Shown: piece by piece, positions 1-9,072 of the stretch
How positions within the stretch are numbered: the stretch's first letter is position 1
Layout of the letters: the number at the start of each line of letters is the position of its first letter
Source: an uncultured Victivallis sp.
GTDB lineage: Bacteria; Verrucomicrobiota; Lentisphaeria; Victivallales; Victivallaceae
Length of the DNA stretch: 44,239 nt
Assembly: GCF_944391105.1 (NCBI RefSeq)
Contig: NZ_CALXSK010000033.1
Location: forward strand, 1-44,239
Reading direction: 5' to 3'
The notes under the pieces: generated by a model
Seen by the model: the letters and a program-made list of their open reading frames with translations, nothing else
The model's database searches: none
What the model was told of the DNA's origin: nothing
Program-made: the position numbers and the translations under genes

Positions 1-1
1 G

Positions 2-72
2 AGCCCGTGTCGGGCTGCCGGCAATATCGCCTTGAAGGCGTGGTGCATACCACCGGCTTAGCCGGTGGTTTT
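2..72 (+). terminator. Three tandem hairpins ending in a terminator-like palindrome
   Basis: Three perfect hairpins lie in a row: AGCCCG/CGGGCT (2-16), CGCCTT/AAGGCG (28-40), and ACCACCGGC/GCCGGTGGT with loop TTA (49-69) followed by TTTT. The last could terminate a transcript entering from the left, so that the magnesium riboswitch unit starts afresh. The cluster could also be the 3' end of a structured RNA, or the hairpin-rich right end of an IS200/IS605-type element. No transposase gene is in the window, so the origin is undecided. Confidence 0.5.
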
Positions 73-99
73 GATTTGTCTGAATTTATGCGTATTGGC

Positions 100-128
100 T
101 TGACAAATCCCATGCGGAGCGTTATAGT
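100..128 (+). promoter_or_regulatory. Sigma70 promoter of the mgtA leader
   Basis: TTGACA (100-105), a 17-bp spacer, then TATAGT (123-128). This is a nearly ideal housekeeping promoter that places the transcription start near 134-136, just before the M-box aptamer. A strong promoter followed by a riboswitch implies that control is mostly after initiation. Confidence 0.85.
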
Positions 129-136
129 CTAAGAAT

Positions 137-286
137 GGTTTCCGGTAGGCGAAGCTATCGGAGGGATACGGGTTACTGCCGCGAAGCAGTGGAGACACTG
201 CCAGCCGGTCAGCAGTCCACATCGAAAAACAAGGTGTGGACTAACGTGACTTCATCGCCCTTCGATGCCGAAGCTTGGACGGTGGT
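137..286 (+). ncRNA. M-box (ykoK leader) Mg2+ riboswitch aptamer
   Basis: The order of conserved blocks matches the M-box family. A GGTAGGCGAAGCT segment corresponds to the TTAGGTGAGGCT block. It is followed by GGATACGG..CTGCC, then a GAAGCAGTGGAGACACTGCCA segment, then CCGGTCAGCAG (the GGGUCAACAG block). A 9-bp stem (GTCCACATC/GGTGTGGAC, about 210-236) comes next, and finally a TTCGATGCCGAAGCT-like block. M-box RNAs bind several Mg2+ ions and shut off Mg2+ transporters when Mg2+ is plentiful. The next gene is an MgtA-type ATPase, as expected. Boundaries are approximate because no covariance search was run. The identity rests on pattern recognition plus gene context. Confidence 0.85.
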
Positions 287-371
287 GCGGATTCGAGTTT
301 GAACCGAATCTGCAAGTTCAGACCTGCTTTCGCTGTGTTTCCCGCCGCCGTTGACCACGGCGGTTTTTTTT
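287..371 (+). terminator. Riboswitch expression platform with intrinsic terminator
   Basis: A 9-bp stem (287-295 with 305-313, one G-U pair) follows the aptamer. A strong intrinsic terminator comes next: CCGCCGT (345-351), loop TGACC, ACGGCGG (357-363) and eight T (364-371). In known M-boxes the Mg2+-bound form favours the terminator. The same OFF-switch logic is inferred here, but the antiterminator pairing was not worked out. The remaining 214 bases before the ATPase start show no further clear element. Confidence 0.8.
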
Positions 372-585
372 GTGCCCGGAACCGTCGTGAAACCAGGAAA
401 ATCGTTGTGGGCCGCTGATCCGTTTTGAGGTGAAATATGGACGAGGAATGTAGACGAAATGAGGAGCTCCGGGGACGGAGTGCGTCTGCTCGTCCGTCCT
501 GTTCGATCTGCCGTTGCGGATGATTCTGTTCCCGCTGCTCCATGCCGGACAGAAACCAGGACTGTTCATGGAAGAGGTATGGAAC

Positions 586-3285
586 ATGAAGAAGAGAATC
601 ACCGGAGCTGCCGCCGTCGCGCGGGAGCTCGAGAAGAGGAATCGTATTAATGCCCGGCTGCTCACCGCGGCCGGAGAAGGCGTTCGGGCGGTCCTGCCGG
701 ATTACGCAGGACGGGGACTCAAGGCGGAACAACTCGAAAAAATGCGGGCGGAATTCGGAGAAAATCGGATTTCGCGCCGGGGCGGGGACTCTTTTCCCTT
801 CCGTCTCGTCCGGGCTTTTTTGAATCCGTTTTCGCTGATTTTGCTGGGGCTGGCGGCCGTTTCGTTCGTGTCGGACGTCTGGTTTGCCGAGCCGGGTGAG
901 CGTGATGCGATGACCGTCTGCATCGTGCTTGTGATGGTTCTGGTCGGCGGGGTGGTTCGCCTTGTTCAGGAGACCCGTTCCGGAAACGCCGCTGCCCGAC
1001 TCAGCGAGATGGTTCGTACCACGGCCACGGTTCTGCGCGACCCGGAGGGGGAAGTGGAGCTCCCGCTCGAAGAACTTGCGGTCGGAGACACGATTCGTCT
1101 CGCCGCCGGCGATATGATTCCCGCTGATGTCCGGATCGTTCGTGCGAAGGATCTGTTCGTCAGCCAGGCCGCATTGACCGGCGAGAGCGAACCGGTGGAA
1201 AAATGCGCCGACAACTCGGATCGGGAACCGCTCACGGAAAATCCTTCACTCGCTTTTCTGGGCAGCAGCGTCATTTCGGGCAGTGCGCTGGCGGTGGTGC
1301 TCGCGGTCGGAGATGAGACGCTTTTCGGCAGTCTCTCCGGAGCGCTTGAACAACCCCGGCCGGAAAGCGGCTTCGAAAAAGGTGTGAACACCGTCTCGAT
1401 GGTGCTGGTTCGCTTCATGCTGGTCATGGTTCCGGTGGTGTTTTTTGTCAACGGATTCACGAAAGGAAATTTTCAGGGCGCGTTTCTGTTCGCCGTTTCG
1501 ATTGCAGTCGGATTGACGCCGGAGATGCTGCCGATGATTGTGACGACCTGCCTCGCCCGGGGCGCCGTCGCCATGTCGAAGCGGAAATCGATCGTCCGGA
1601 GTCTGAATGCGATTCAGGATCTCGGAGCGATGGATGTCCTCTGTACCGACAAAACCGGAACATTGACACAGGACAAGGTCGCACTCGAATTGCACATGGA
1701 CATTCACGGCAATGAAGATCCGCGTGTGCTCAAGTACGCGTTTCTGAACAGCTTTCATCAGACCGGGCTGCGCAACCTCATGGACGTTGCTGTTATCGAG
1801 CGCAGTCTCGCCGAATGGCCCGACTCCGATGGTTTTTCCGCCGTCTTCGTCAAAGTGGACGAAATTCCGTTCGATTTTCAGCGTCGCCGCATGAGTGTTG
1901 TCGTCGCAGAACGCGAGAGCGGCGAAACCACCATGATTACCAAGGGCGCGGTCGAAGAGATGCTCGCGATCTCTCCGCTGGTGGAATATGCCGGACGCGT
2001 GGAGCCGCTGACTGAGACGATCCGGGAGGAGATTCTGCATACCGTCGAGCGTTTCAATGATGCCGGAATGCGGGTGATCGCCGTGGCGAAGAAAAGCGGG
2101 CTCCCCCGGAACGGGGCTTTTTCTGTGGAGGATGAGGCGGAAATGGTGCTGATCGGCTACCTCGCTTTTCTCGACCCGCCGAAGGAGACCGCCGCGAACG
2201 CGATCCGTACGCTGCGGAATCACGGCGTGACGACGAAGGTGCTGACCGGGGACAACGAACGCGTGACCCGCTGCGTCTGCCGCCTGGTCGGAATCCACAT
2301 CGACCGGTTGCTTTCCGGCGTGGACATCGACCGCATGGACGATGAGACGCTCGCAGCCGCGGCGGTCGAAGCAAATGTGTTTGCAAAACTCTCCCCGATT
2401 CAGAAGGCGCGGATCGTCGAGCTGCTGCGCACTTCCGGCCATACGGTCGGTTTTCTCGGAGACGGCATCAATGACGCGGCGGCCATGAAGACGGCCGATG
2501 TCGGCATTTCCGTCGATACGGCGGTCGACGTCGCGCGGGAGGCGGCCGACATCATCCTGCTGGAAAAGGATCTGATGGTGCTCGAGCGCGGCATTCTGGA
2601 GGGACGCAAAACCTACGCGAACATGATGAAGTACATCAAAATGACCGCAAGTTCGAATTTCGGCAACATGTTTTCGGTGCTGATTGCGAGTGCGTTTCTG
2701 CCGTTTCTGCCGATGCTGAGCATTCATCTGCTGCTGCTGAATCTGATCAACGACATCTCCTGCGTTGCGATTCCCTGGGACAATGTCGATGCCGAATACC
2801 TGACTAAGCCGCGCACATGGGATGCTTCTTCGGTGGCGGGATTCATGCTGCGGATCGGACCGGTCAGTTCGATTTTCGACATTACAACCTATTTGCTGCT
2901 CTTCTACGTGATTTGTCCGGCGGTCTGCGGCGGGCTGCTCTACCGGCAGCTGGAGAGCGAAGCCGTGCGGGCAACGTACGAGGCGGTATTTCAGGCTGGA
3001 TGGTTCGTCGAATCGATGTGGACTCAGGCGCTTGTCATTCATCTGATCCGTACGCCGAAGATCCCGTTTCTGCAGAGCAGGGCGTCATTGCCGGTCTTTC
3101 TTTTCTCCGGAGTCGGTGTGGCGCTGGCGACTGCGCTGCCGTTCACGGAATTCGGGGCGCGCATCGGTTTTGCGCCGCTGCCGGGGAGCTGTTTCGTCTG
3201 GCTGGTGCTGACTCTTGTTCTGTATCTGGTTCTGACGCAGTTCATGAAGGGGCGCTGCGTCCGGCGCTATGGAGAACTCCTGTGA
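586..3285 (+). CDS. mgtA: MgtA-type Mg2+-importing P-type ATPase
   Basis: An 899-residue P-type (type IIIB) ATPase of the inner membrane that imports Mg2+ using ATP. E. coli MgtA is 898 residues. Visible motifs are the actuator TGES, the membrane segment [13 protein letters not shown] typical of MgtA/MgtB, the phosphorylation motif DKTGTLT with Asp355, the nucleotide-domain KVLTGDN, and the hinge [11 protein letters not shown] near residue 625. C-terminal hydrophobic helices complete the transport domain. An in-frame ATG at 514 is possible. I chose 586 because GAAGAGG lies 8 bases upstream and the protein then matches the family length. The M-box in its leader supports Mg2+ as substrate and predicts expression under Mg2+ starvation. 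Confidence 0.93.
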   Translation: MKKRITGAAAVARELEKRNRINARLLTAAGEGVRAVLPDYAGRGLKAEQLEKMRAEFGENRISRRGGDSFPFRLVRAFLNPFSLILLGLAAVSFVSDVWFAEPGERDAMTVCIVLVMVLVGGVVRLVQETRSGNAAARLSEMVRTTATVLRDPEGEVELPLEELAVGDTIRLAAGDMIPADVRIVRAKDLFVSQAALTGESEPVEKCADNSDREPLTENPSLAFLGSSVISGSALAVVLAVGDETLFGSLSGALEQPRPESGFEKGVNTVSMVLVRFMLVMVPVVFFVNGFTKGNFQGAFLFAVSIAVGLTPEMLPMIVTTCLARGAVAMSKRKSIVRSLNAIQDLGAMDVLCTDKTGTLTQDKVALELHMDIHGNEDPRVLKYAFLNSFHQTGLRNLMDVAVIERSLAEWPDSDGFSAVFVKVDEIPFDFQRRRMSVVVAERESGETTMITKGAVEEMLAISPLVEYAGRVEPLTETIREEILHTVERFNDAGMRVIAVAKKSGLPRNGAFSVEDEAEMVLIGYLAFLDPPKETAANAIRTLRNHGVTTKVLTGDNERVTRCVCRLVGIHIDRLLSGVDIDRMDDETLAAAAVEANVFAKLSPIQKARIVELLRTSGHTVGFLGDGINDAAAMKTADVGISVDTAVDVAREAADIILLEKDLMVLERGILEGRKTYANMMKYIKMTASSNFGNMFSVLIASAFLPFLPMLSIHLLLLNLINDISCVAIPWDNVDAEYLTKPRTWDASSVAGFMLRIGPVSSIFDITTYLLLFYVICPAVCGGLLYRQLESEAVRATYEAVFQAGWFVESMWTQALVIHLIRTPKIPFLQSRASLPVFLFSGVGVALATALPFTEFGARIGFAPLPGSCFVWLVLTLVLYLVLTQFMKGRCVRRYGELL

Positions 3286-4091
3286 GGCCGGCCGCCGTTT
3301 TCGGCCAGTTCGCGCGCAAGCAGCCGGAAGAATGGTTCGCGCGCGAATTTTTCCTCCCACGGCGTATGGCCGCAGCGCGGCAGCAGATGGAAGGTGAAGG
3401 GGAGCCCCAGCGATTTGAGCGGTTCCCGGACTCCTTCTGCCGGATGCGGATCGGCATCCCCGTGAATGACCGAGATGGGCACTTTCAACTGCGAAAAGAG
3501 TTGCAGCAGCTCTCCCGAACGGCGCAGTTCCGCCGCTTCGCTCCAGATCGCACGGTGGAGTGTGCCGTCCGGAGGAGGGGAGGGGGCTTCGTCGGATTTC
3601 AGCGGAGCGTATGCGTCACTCCGGGCACAGAGGGTGCCGAATTCGGCGAGGAGCGCGTCGCGGCCGGGAGACTCCGCCCCGGCGAGCAGTGCGGGGAGTT
3701 CCGCGAATCGCATCCGCTCTTTTTCTCCGAGGCGGGCCATCCGGCGCGCAGCGATTTTCGGAACGCAGACTTCGGTCAGCGGGGCGCAGGAGATGAGTAT
3801 GAGTTTCCCGACCTTCTCCGGATATTTCTGCGCGAACAGCGCCGCGAGCCACGCCCCCCAGGAGTGTCCCGCCAGCACAACAAATCCGGCGCTTTCGGCG
3901 GCCAGCTGGGCATAGAGTTCTTCCACAAGCGCCCGGATTGTCCGCTTCGTCTGGAACGGCTCCAGGACACCCGCGCCGGTGGCGGCGGCGAGCCCCCGGG
4001 CAAGTCCCGCTGCCGAACCGGGCGCGCCGGGACCGCCGTGGATCGCTGCCGCACACCAGGGAGGTGTTCCATATTTCCGCACTGTCGTCAT
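3267..4091 (-). CDS. Alpha/beta hydrolase (proline iminopeptidase-like fold)
   Basis: A roughly 274-residue cytoplasmic alpha/beta hydrolase. Near the N-terminus is HGGPG, an oxyanion-hole motif shared with proline iminopeptidases and related esterases. GHSWGAW is the nucleophile elbow (Ser about residue 77). HGDADPHP holds the likely acid, and RCGHTPWEE the catalytic His. The substrate cannot be read from sequence. The 3' end overlaps the convergent ATPase gene by 19 bases. The start is uncertain: a GTG at 4106 would add five residues, and neither start has a good ribosome site. Divergent from the next gene, with only about 100 bases between them. Confidence 0.8.
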   Translation of the reverse strand: MTTVRKYGTPPWCAAAIHGGPGAPGSAAGLARGLAAATGAGVLEPFQTKRTIRALVEELYAQLAAESAGFVVLAGHSWGAWLAALFAQKYPEKVGKLILISCAPLTEVCVPKIAARRMARLGEKERMRFAELPALLAGAESPGRDALLAEFGTLCARSDAYAPLKSDEAPSPPPDGTLHRAIWSEAAELRRSGELLQLFSQLKVPISVIHGDADPHPAEGVREPLKSLGLPFTFHLLPRCGHTPWEEKFAREPFFRLLARELAENGGRPHRSSP

Positions 4092-4194
4092 GCGGAAATG
4101 TAGCACCGGAAACGGTTCGATGCAAGTGGAAAACTGGAATTCTCCACCGGATCGGCTATATTACCGGAAAAGAAACGGAATGCAGGAGGCGATC

Positions 4195-5103
4195 ATGTAT
4201 GAACTCGTTCAGGCCGGCGAACGGTCGTGGTACATCGAATCTCCCGCGAAGATCGGCATCGTTCAGCTCAACGACGGCAGCGTCTGCCTGATCGACAGCG
4301 GGCTTGACAAGGAGGCGGGGAAGCGGGCGCTCAAAATTCTCGATTCGCGGAAGTGGCAGCTGCGCGCGGTGGTGAACACCCACTCGCATGCGGATCACAT
4401 CGGGGGAAACCGGTTGCTGCAGGAGCGGACTTCCTGTCCGGTGTTCACGACCTCGATCGAAGGGGCGTTCACATTCCACCCGATTCTGGAGCCGGCGTTG
4501 GTCTACGGAGGATTTCCGCCCGCGCCGCTTCGCAGCAAATTTCTGCTCGCGCAGCCGAGCTCCGTGAGGGAGATCACGGATCCGGCGTTCCCGCGGGAGC
4601 TGCAGGTGATTCCACTGCCGGGTCACTGGTTCGACATGATCGGCGTGCGTTCTCCGGATGGAACGGTGTTTCTCGCGGACGCACTCGCGAGTGAGGCGGC
4701 TCTTGCAAAATATCGCATTGCGTTCATCTACGATTTTGGGGCGTATCTTTCTACGCTCGATGAAGTTGAGAAGCTCGATGCTCCCTGTTTCGTCCCATCG
4801 CACGCCCCGGCGACAGCCGACATCGGACCGCTCGTGCGCGTGAACCGGTCTGCCGTGACGGCACTGCTCGACCGGATCACGGCGCTGTGCGGGGTGGGAC
4901 CGTTCGGATTCGAGGAGATCCTCCAGCGGCTCTTCGACGAGTTCGGGCTTTCACTGGACTTCACGCAGTATGCGCTCGCGGGCAGCACGGTTCGCTCCGC
5001 CCTGGCGTTTCTCGCCGATGCGGGGCGGGTCGAACCCCTCTTCAGGTCGAACCGGCTGCTCTGGCGCGCCCGTCCGGATCAGGCGAGCATCCCCGGCGTC
5101 TGA
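4195..5103 (+). CDS. Metallo-beta-lactamase-fold hydrolase
   Basis: A 302-residue metallo-hydrolase of the MBL superfamily. The signature THSHADH (HxHxDH) metal motif is followed by GGN, with downstream metal-ligand candidates in PLPGHWFDMIGV and VFLADAL and a late His in VPSHAPAT. The C-terminal about 80 residues look like the small helical/winged extension seen in many MBL hydrolases. No signal peptide is evident, so it is probably cytoplasmic. The specific substrate (thioester, phosphodiester, lactone) cannot be assigned. The start at 4195 is fixed by AGGAGG at 4184-4189. A longer upstream frame runs through the divergent gene's start and is not credible. A TATATT hexamer near 4157 could be its -10. 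Confidence 0.85.
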   Translation: MYELVQAGERSWYIESPAKIGIVQLNDGSVCLIDSGLDKEAGKRALKILDSRKWQLRAVVNTHSHADHIGGNRLLQERTSCPVFTTSIEGAFTFHPILEPALVYGGFPPAPLRSKFLLAQPSSVREITDPAFPRELQVIPLPGHWFDMIGVRSPDGTVFLADALASEAALAKYRIAFIYDFGAYLSTLDEVEKLDAPCFVPSHAPATADIGPLVRVNRSAVTALLDRITALCGVGPFGFEEILQRLFDEFGLSLDFTQYALAGSTVRSALAFLADAGRVEPLFRSNRLLWRARPDQASIPGV

Positions 5104-8100
5104 CGCTCGAGCGAGAGGTCGATGTCATAGTTCGTTCCGCTCTTCTTCGCGTCGCCCTGCGCCTCGACCGCGAAGTAGTAGATTCCGGCGCTCAGGAGTT
5201 CGGTGATTTCCGCCTCTCCGTCGACGCTTCGCCGGGCGGCGAGCCGGACCGGATTCTTCTCGTTGCATTTCCCGTCGATCTTCTGACGGTAAAGCGTGAG
5301 CTTCGCATCTTTGCCGGTTGCGCCGGAGAGATCGAGTGAACAGAGCGATTCCTCCGTCACTTCGAACCGGAAGAAATCCTCAAGGTCGCCGTATCCGACC
5401 CACTCTTCGCGCACGGCCTCGCCCTCGGAGACGAAGGTGGCATTCTTCCAGTCGTTGTCATCGCGCTGATTGGCCTGGCCGAAGACCGTTCCGGCCAGGG
5501 TGACGGTGTAGTTGGTGTTGTGGCCGCTTTTCCAGTTTCTCGACTCGAAGGAGACCGCATAGAGTCCGCTTTCGAGCAGGACGTTGTTCCGGATGGTCTC
5601 CTTGTTGTTTGATCCGTTGATGGTGAACAGCTTCCGAAGTTTTCCGTCATCGCGGACCTCCCAGAGCGTGAAGCGTCCGGAGGCCTTCCCTTCGAGGGCT
5701 GAAACCGTGAAATTGTAGCATCCCGGATCGGCCAGTTCGAGCGGGCGGTAGTCGATCGTGTCTCCGAAGCCGACCCAGTTGTAGTTGAAGAGAGAAAGCG
5801 GGTTGAGGATCGTGAATGCTCCCTCCTTTTTTCTGACCGACATCGTGTAGTCCGGATCGGCGGTGACGAGCTGCCAGGTGTCGTCGCCGCGTTCGGCATT
5901 TACGAACACTTCGCCGCCGAGCGAGACCTCATAGTTCGTGCCCGTTTTCGCGGTTGAACGGACGGCGACAAAATAATCGGTGTCGGCGGCGAGATTCCAA
6001 TGGAAAATGCCGCGCTTTTCCTCTTTCGTCTTTGCGTTGACGGTGACGCTCTTCACGGTTTTGAGTTTGCCGTTGTCGCGCAGTTCGTAGATGGTGAGCT
6101 GAAGTTTTTCCGATACCGGGCTGATGATGAAGTCGTAACTGCCCGCCTGATCGAAGCGGAGGGCACGGAAATCGATTGTGTCCTCCTTTCCGATCCGGTT
6201 CGACACGATGGCCTCTTCCGTGGTACCGGCCGGGGTGACGGTAACGGCGAAGAGGTCGGTCGTTTCCAGAGCCGAGGCGTTGCCCGGAAGCTGGAATGAG
6301 AGCGATGCATCGGTTGCGGCCTGCTGCCAGGTGTCGTCCGCGGTCGAGATTCCCGCGGTTCTCTCCGGCCCTGCCGAGAGTTCGATGCGATAGCCGTTGA
6401 TGCCCAGCGGCAGTGAATCATCCGAGTCGAATTCATCTCCGAACACCGCGAGATAATAGTCCATTCCCGCTGCGGCGGTGAAGCTGTAAAGCTGTTCGAG
6501 CGCGGCTTCCGTTGCCGACCAGAGCAGATTTTTCGCCGAGTCGAAAAGCGAGACCGTGATGCCCGTGAGGAAGGAAACCGCGTGTTCCATGGCGACCCGG
6601 ATGTCGACCGTTCCGGTGAAGTCGGTCGAGAACACATAATAGTCGTCGTCATTCTCTCCGTCGAGATTTCCGGCGCGCAGAAGCGTGTCGTCATCGGAGA
6701 ATTCGAGACGGCGCGCATCGTCGAACGACTCTTCCCCGCCGATGATGGCCTTGTCGAACTGGCGCAGCGCCGTGAAGTCGCCGAGGTAGATGCCTGACAG
6801 CCCGGCATAGTCCGGAAGATAATAGCGTCCGTCCCCAGAATCCCAGTCGAGGAGATATTTCGAGAGGCGGTTCGGGGCGTCCCTGCGGTCAGCGCTGCCG
6901 GTCCAGAAGTCGCTGTCGGAGTCGGAGACGTAGAGGTAGAGATCATCCCCGTCAATCTCGAATCCCCAGCCGGTAATCGCATGGGAAACTCCATCGTCTG
7001 AGTAGATCCCGAGCGTCACGCCGTATCCGGCGGCGAAGGCCGAACACAGCAGTTCCGCAAAGTTGCCGCTTCCCTCGCTGTTCGAGACCGTGAACAGCAG
7101 GTCGCTGCTGTCGATCCCGGGGAAGAAGTTGCCTCCCTCGACCGGAACGATGTTGTTGCCGGATGACATCGTCCCATTCAAAAACCAGGAGAATCCGTCC
7201 CGTTCGTCGCCGCCGTCGTTCTTCCAGTTTGCGATGAAATGTTCGAAGGTTTCGTCCTCGCTGGCGAACGCTTTTGATGAGTTCGCCGCCCAGCCGCTCC
7301 AGGTGAGGATGTTCGACGTGGCGGCGGCCCAGCAGTAGGGGAGATCCCGCACGGTAAGGAGTTTCTCGGCGTCGGCGAAGTAAATTCCTTCCACATCGTT
7401 GGGATTCGCCGGTTCGGGAGATTCATAGAGGGTCGGCAGAAAGTCATGTCCCCAGAGTGCGGTGGAGAGAATCGGCCCATCCGGCACGGTGTTCCATTTC
7501 TCGTCGTCGTTGACGACGGTGATCGTCGTTTCGCTCCACTCTCCGGCCTGTCCGGCCTCGTCGATGGCGCGGACCCGGCAGAGATAGCTGCCGGCTTTGA
7601 GGTTGTCGATCACGCAGCTGGTGTCGTCGGTTCGGACCCGTTTGGCCCTGGAACCGTTCTCCCGCAGGAGTTCCACCTCGTACTGCGCCACGGCGGTGTC
7701 GTCGACGGCCTCCTGCCAGCGCAGCAGCAGAACGTTGTCGTCGAAGATCGATCCGGAGAGCGCGCGCACCGGGTCCGGCGGTGTCGCATCTTCTCCGGAG
7801 CCGCGTTCGACGGTCAGAATCAGGTCGTTCGAGGCGTCGACCGAAAGCGAGAGCAGAAGATTGTTGTCCGCAAAGGTTTCTCCGACGGAAAGCTCCGTGT
7901 ACCGTTCGAGGAGATTGTCTCCCAGCACGGTGATCGTACCTGTGAATCCTGCCGCGTTGCCTGCGAGCTTATACTCTCCCGGCGTCTGATAGTCGAAACT
8001 GACAGTGATGCACAGATCGACGTTCCGGAAGAGCGCAAGATCATTCAGCAGCGGTTCCGCGATCTCCGTCGGGGTGACCGGCGCCCCCTCCTGGACAAGT

Positions 8101-8912
8101 GCCAGCACGACAGTATGGGCGGCGACTTCGGCGGCCGCCTCGATCCGGCCGCTGGTGACGGTCACTCCGGCGAGAGTTGCATTCGCATCGAGTTCCAGCG
8201 TGCCTCCCGGATTGAGCGTGACGTTGTTGACGCGGGAACCGCTTCCGGCATGCAGGAGTCCGCCGTCATCGATCGTGGCGTAATTGGAAACGGCGCCGGA
8301 GTCGAGTTCGAGGAGGCCGGAGATTTCGGACGCATTCGCCTTCCCGCCGTTGCCGACCTGCAGAACTCCTCCTTCGGAAACCGTCGTGTAGTTCGCTATG
8401 CCGCCGGAGGACACCTCCTGCACGGCCCCGTCCGCAACGCTGCACTGGAATGCGGTGTAACCGGCCGCAACCTCCTGCCGGAGCGTGATGTCGTAGTTGA
8501 ACGAACTCTCCGGGGTGGCGACGATAAGCACGCCGTCTTCGCCGGTGCCGGTAACCGAGGTGTGGAAGTCGTATCCGATGAAGTCGCTCTCTTCCGTCTG
8601 AAAGGAAGAGATGATTCCGCCGCTTTCGACATTCACCTTCGGTTTGCCGAAGAGTTCGAGCTGCGCGATATTGCCGCCTGCTGAGACGTGGATCGTGCCG
8701 CCGGATGCCGTGACGGATTCGGCGCTGCCTGCGAGTTCCAGGGTTCCCTCCTCCATGACCGTGACGGAGGAGACGGCGCTGCCCGGCTCCAGGCGCAGCG
8801 TTCCGCCGGAGAGAATGGTGATATTGGCGGCATAATCGCCGTCGAAAAGTGTAAAATCGGTATCGTCCGCATCCGCGGAGTTGCCGAGAACGAGGGTGTG
8901 ATATTCGGCCAC
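5079..8912 (-). CDS. Large surface protein: AIDA-like repeats, FN3, IdeS-like cysteine protease, PPC-like repeats
   Basis: A 1277-residue modular protein. Residues about 20-330 are short AIDA/autotransporter-passenger-type repeats (GGTL, SGG, VSSGG patterns). About 376-470 is a fibronectin III domain. About 480-720 resembles the IdeS/Mac (peptidase C66) fold: Cys527 in DLPYCWAAATSNI, His644 in SHAITGWGF and Asp664 in YVSDSDSD. The His-to-Asp spacing is 20 residues, against 22 in IdeS. The rest is about four PPC-like beta repeats, each opening with a DDTW/DDND-type motif. The chosen GTG start at 8912 has GGGAGG six bases upstream (8919-8924); the frame's more upstream ATG lies beyond the promoter. 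No signal peptide or beta-barrel is seen, so any export route is unknown. It overlaps the preceding gene's 3' end convergently. Protease identity is by motif only. Confidence 0.75.
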   Translation of the reverse strand: MAEYHTLVLGNSADADDTDFTLFDGDYAANITILSGGTLRLEPGSAVSSVTVMEEGTLELAGSAESVTASGGTIHVSAGGNIAQLELFGKPKVNVESGGIISSFQTEESDFIGYDFHTSVTGTGEDGVLIVATPESSFNYDITLRQEVAAGYTAFQCSVADGAVQEVSSGGIANYTTVSEGGVLQVGNGGKANASEISGLLELDSGAVSNYATIDDGGLLHAGSGSRVNNVTLNPGGTLELDANATLAGVTVTSGRIEAAAEVAAHTVVLALVQEGAPVTPTEIAEPLLNDLALFRNVDLCITVSFDYQTPGEYKLAGNAAGFTGTITVLGDNLLERYTELSVGETFADNNLLLSLSVDASNDLILTVERGSGEDATPPDPVRALSGSIFDDNVLLLRWQEAVDDTAVAQYEVELLRENGSRAKRVRTDDTSCVIDNLKAGSYLCRVRAIDEAGQAGEWSETTITVVNDDEKWNTVPDGPILSTALWGHDFLPTLYESPEPANPNDVEGIYFADAEKLLTVRDLPYCWAAATSNILTWSGWAANSSKAFASEDETFEHFIANWKNDGGDERDGFSWFLNGTMSSGNNIVPVEGGNFFPGIDSSDLLFTVSNSEGSGNFAELLCSAFAAGYGVTLGIYSDDGVSHAITGWGFEIDGDDLYLYVSDSDSDFWTGSADRRDAPNRLSKYLLDWDSGDGRYYLPDYAGLSGIYLGDFTALRQFDKAIIGGEESFDDARRLEFSDDDTLLRAGNLDGENDDDYYVFSTDFTGTVDIRVAMEHAVSFLTGITVSLFDSAKNLLWSATEAALEQLYSFTAAAGMDYYLAVFGDEFDSDDSLPLGINGYRIELSAGPERTAGISTADDTWQQAATDASLSFQLPGNASALETTDLFAVTVTPAGTTEEAIVSNRIGKEDTIDFRALRFDQAGSYDFIISPVSEKLQLTIYELRDNGKLKTVKSVTVNAKTKEEKRGIFHWNLAADTDYFVAVRSTAKTGTNYEVSLGGEVFVNAERGDDTWQLVTADPDYTMSVRKKEGAFTILNPLSLFNYNWVGFGDTIDYRPLELADPGCYNFTVSALEGKASGRFTLWEVRDDGKLRKLFTINGSNNKETIRNNVLLESGLYAVSFESRNWKSGHNTNYTVTLAGTVFGQANQRDDNDWKNATFVSEGEAVREEWVGYGDLEDFFRFEVTEESLCSLDLSGATGKDAKLTLYRQKIDGKCNEKNPVRLAARRSVDGEAEITELLSAGIYYFAVEAQGDAKKSGTNYDIDLSLERQTPGMLA

Positions 8913-8952
8913 AGTCAGCCTCCCGGTTGATTTTGATGTTGAAACGACCTTT

Positions 8953-8981
8953 AAAATAGCATCATGAGGAGCCCGTGTCAA
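8953..8981 (-). promoter_or_regulatory. Promoter of the large surface protein
   Basis: On the minus strand TTGACA (8981-8976), a 17-bp spacer and TATTTT (8958-8953). Transcription would begin near 8946, giving a leader of about 35 bases that holds the GGGAGG ribosome site. This supports the GTG start at 8912 over longer upstream starts. Confidence 0.7.
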
Positions 8982-9072
8982 TTTTCCAGGGAAGGAACCG
9001 GGGAGGATTTGTAAAACTTCCCGGAAGAGTATAGAGTATATAGGAAAACTGTGGATTCCAATGAGGTGAGCG

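Noticed and set aside
137..371. 6S RNA, tmRNA, SRP RNA, RNase P or cobalamin riboswitch in the leader
   Set aside because: None of their hallmark sequences are present, and the order of blocks matches the M-box; the downstream Mg2+ ATPase agrees.
1246..3042. 598-residue open frame on the minus strand
   Set aside because: It is antisense to mgtA, rich in His/Arg/Gln and free of recognisable motifs; it reflects the GC-rich codon pattern of the real gene.
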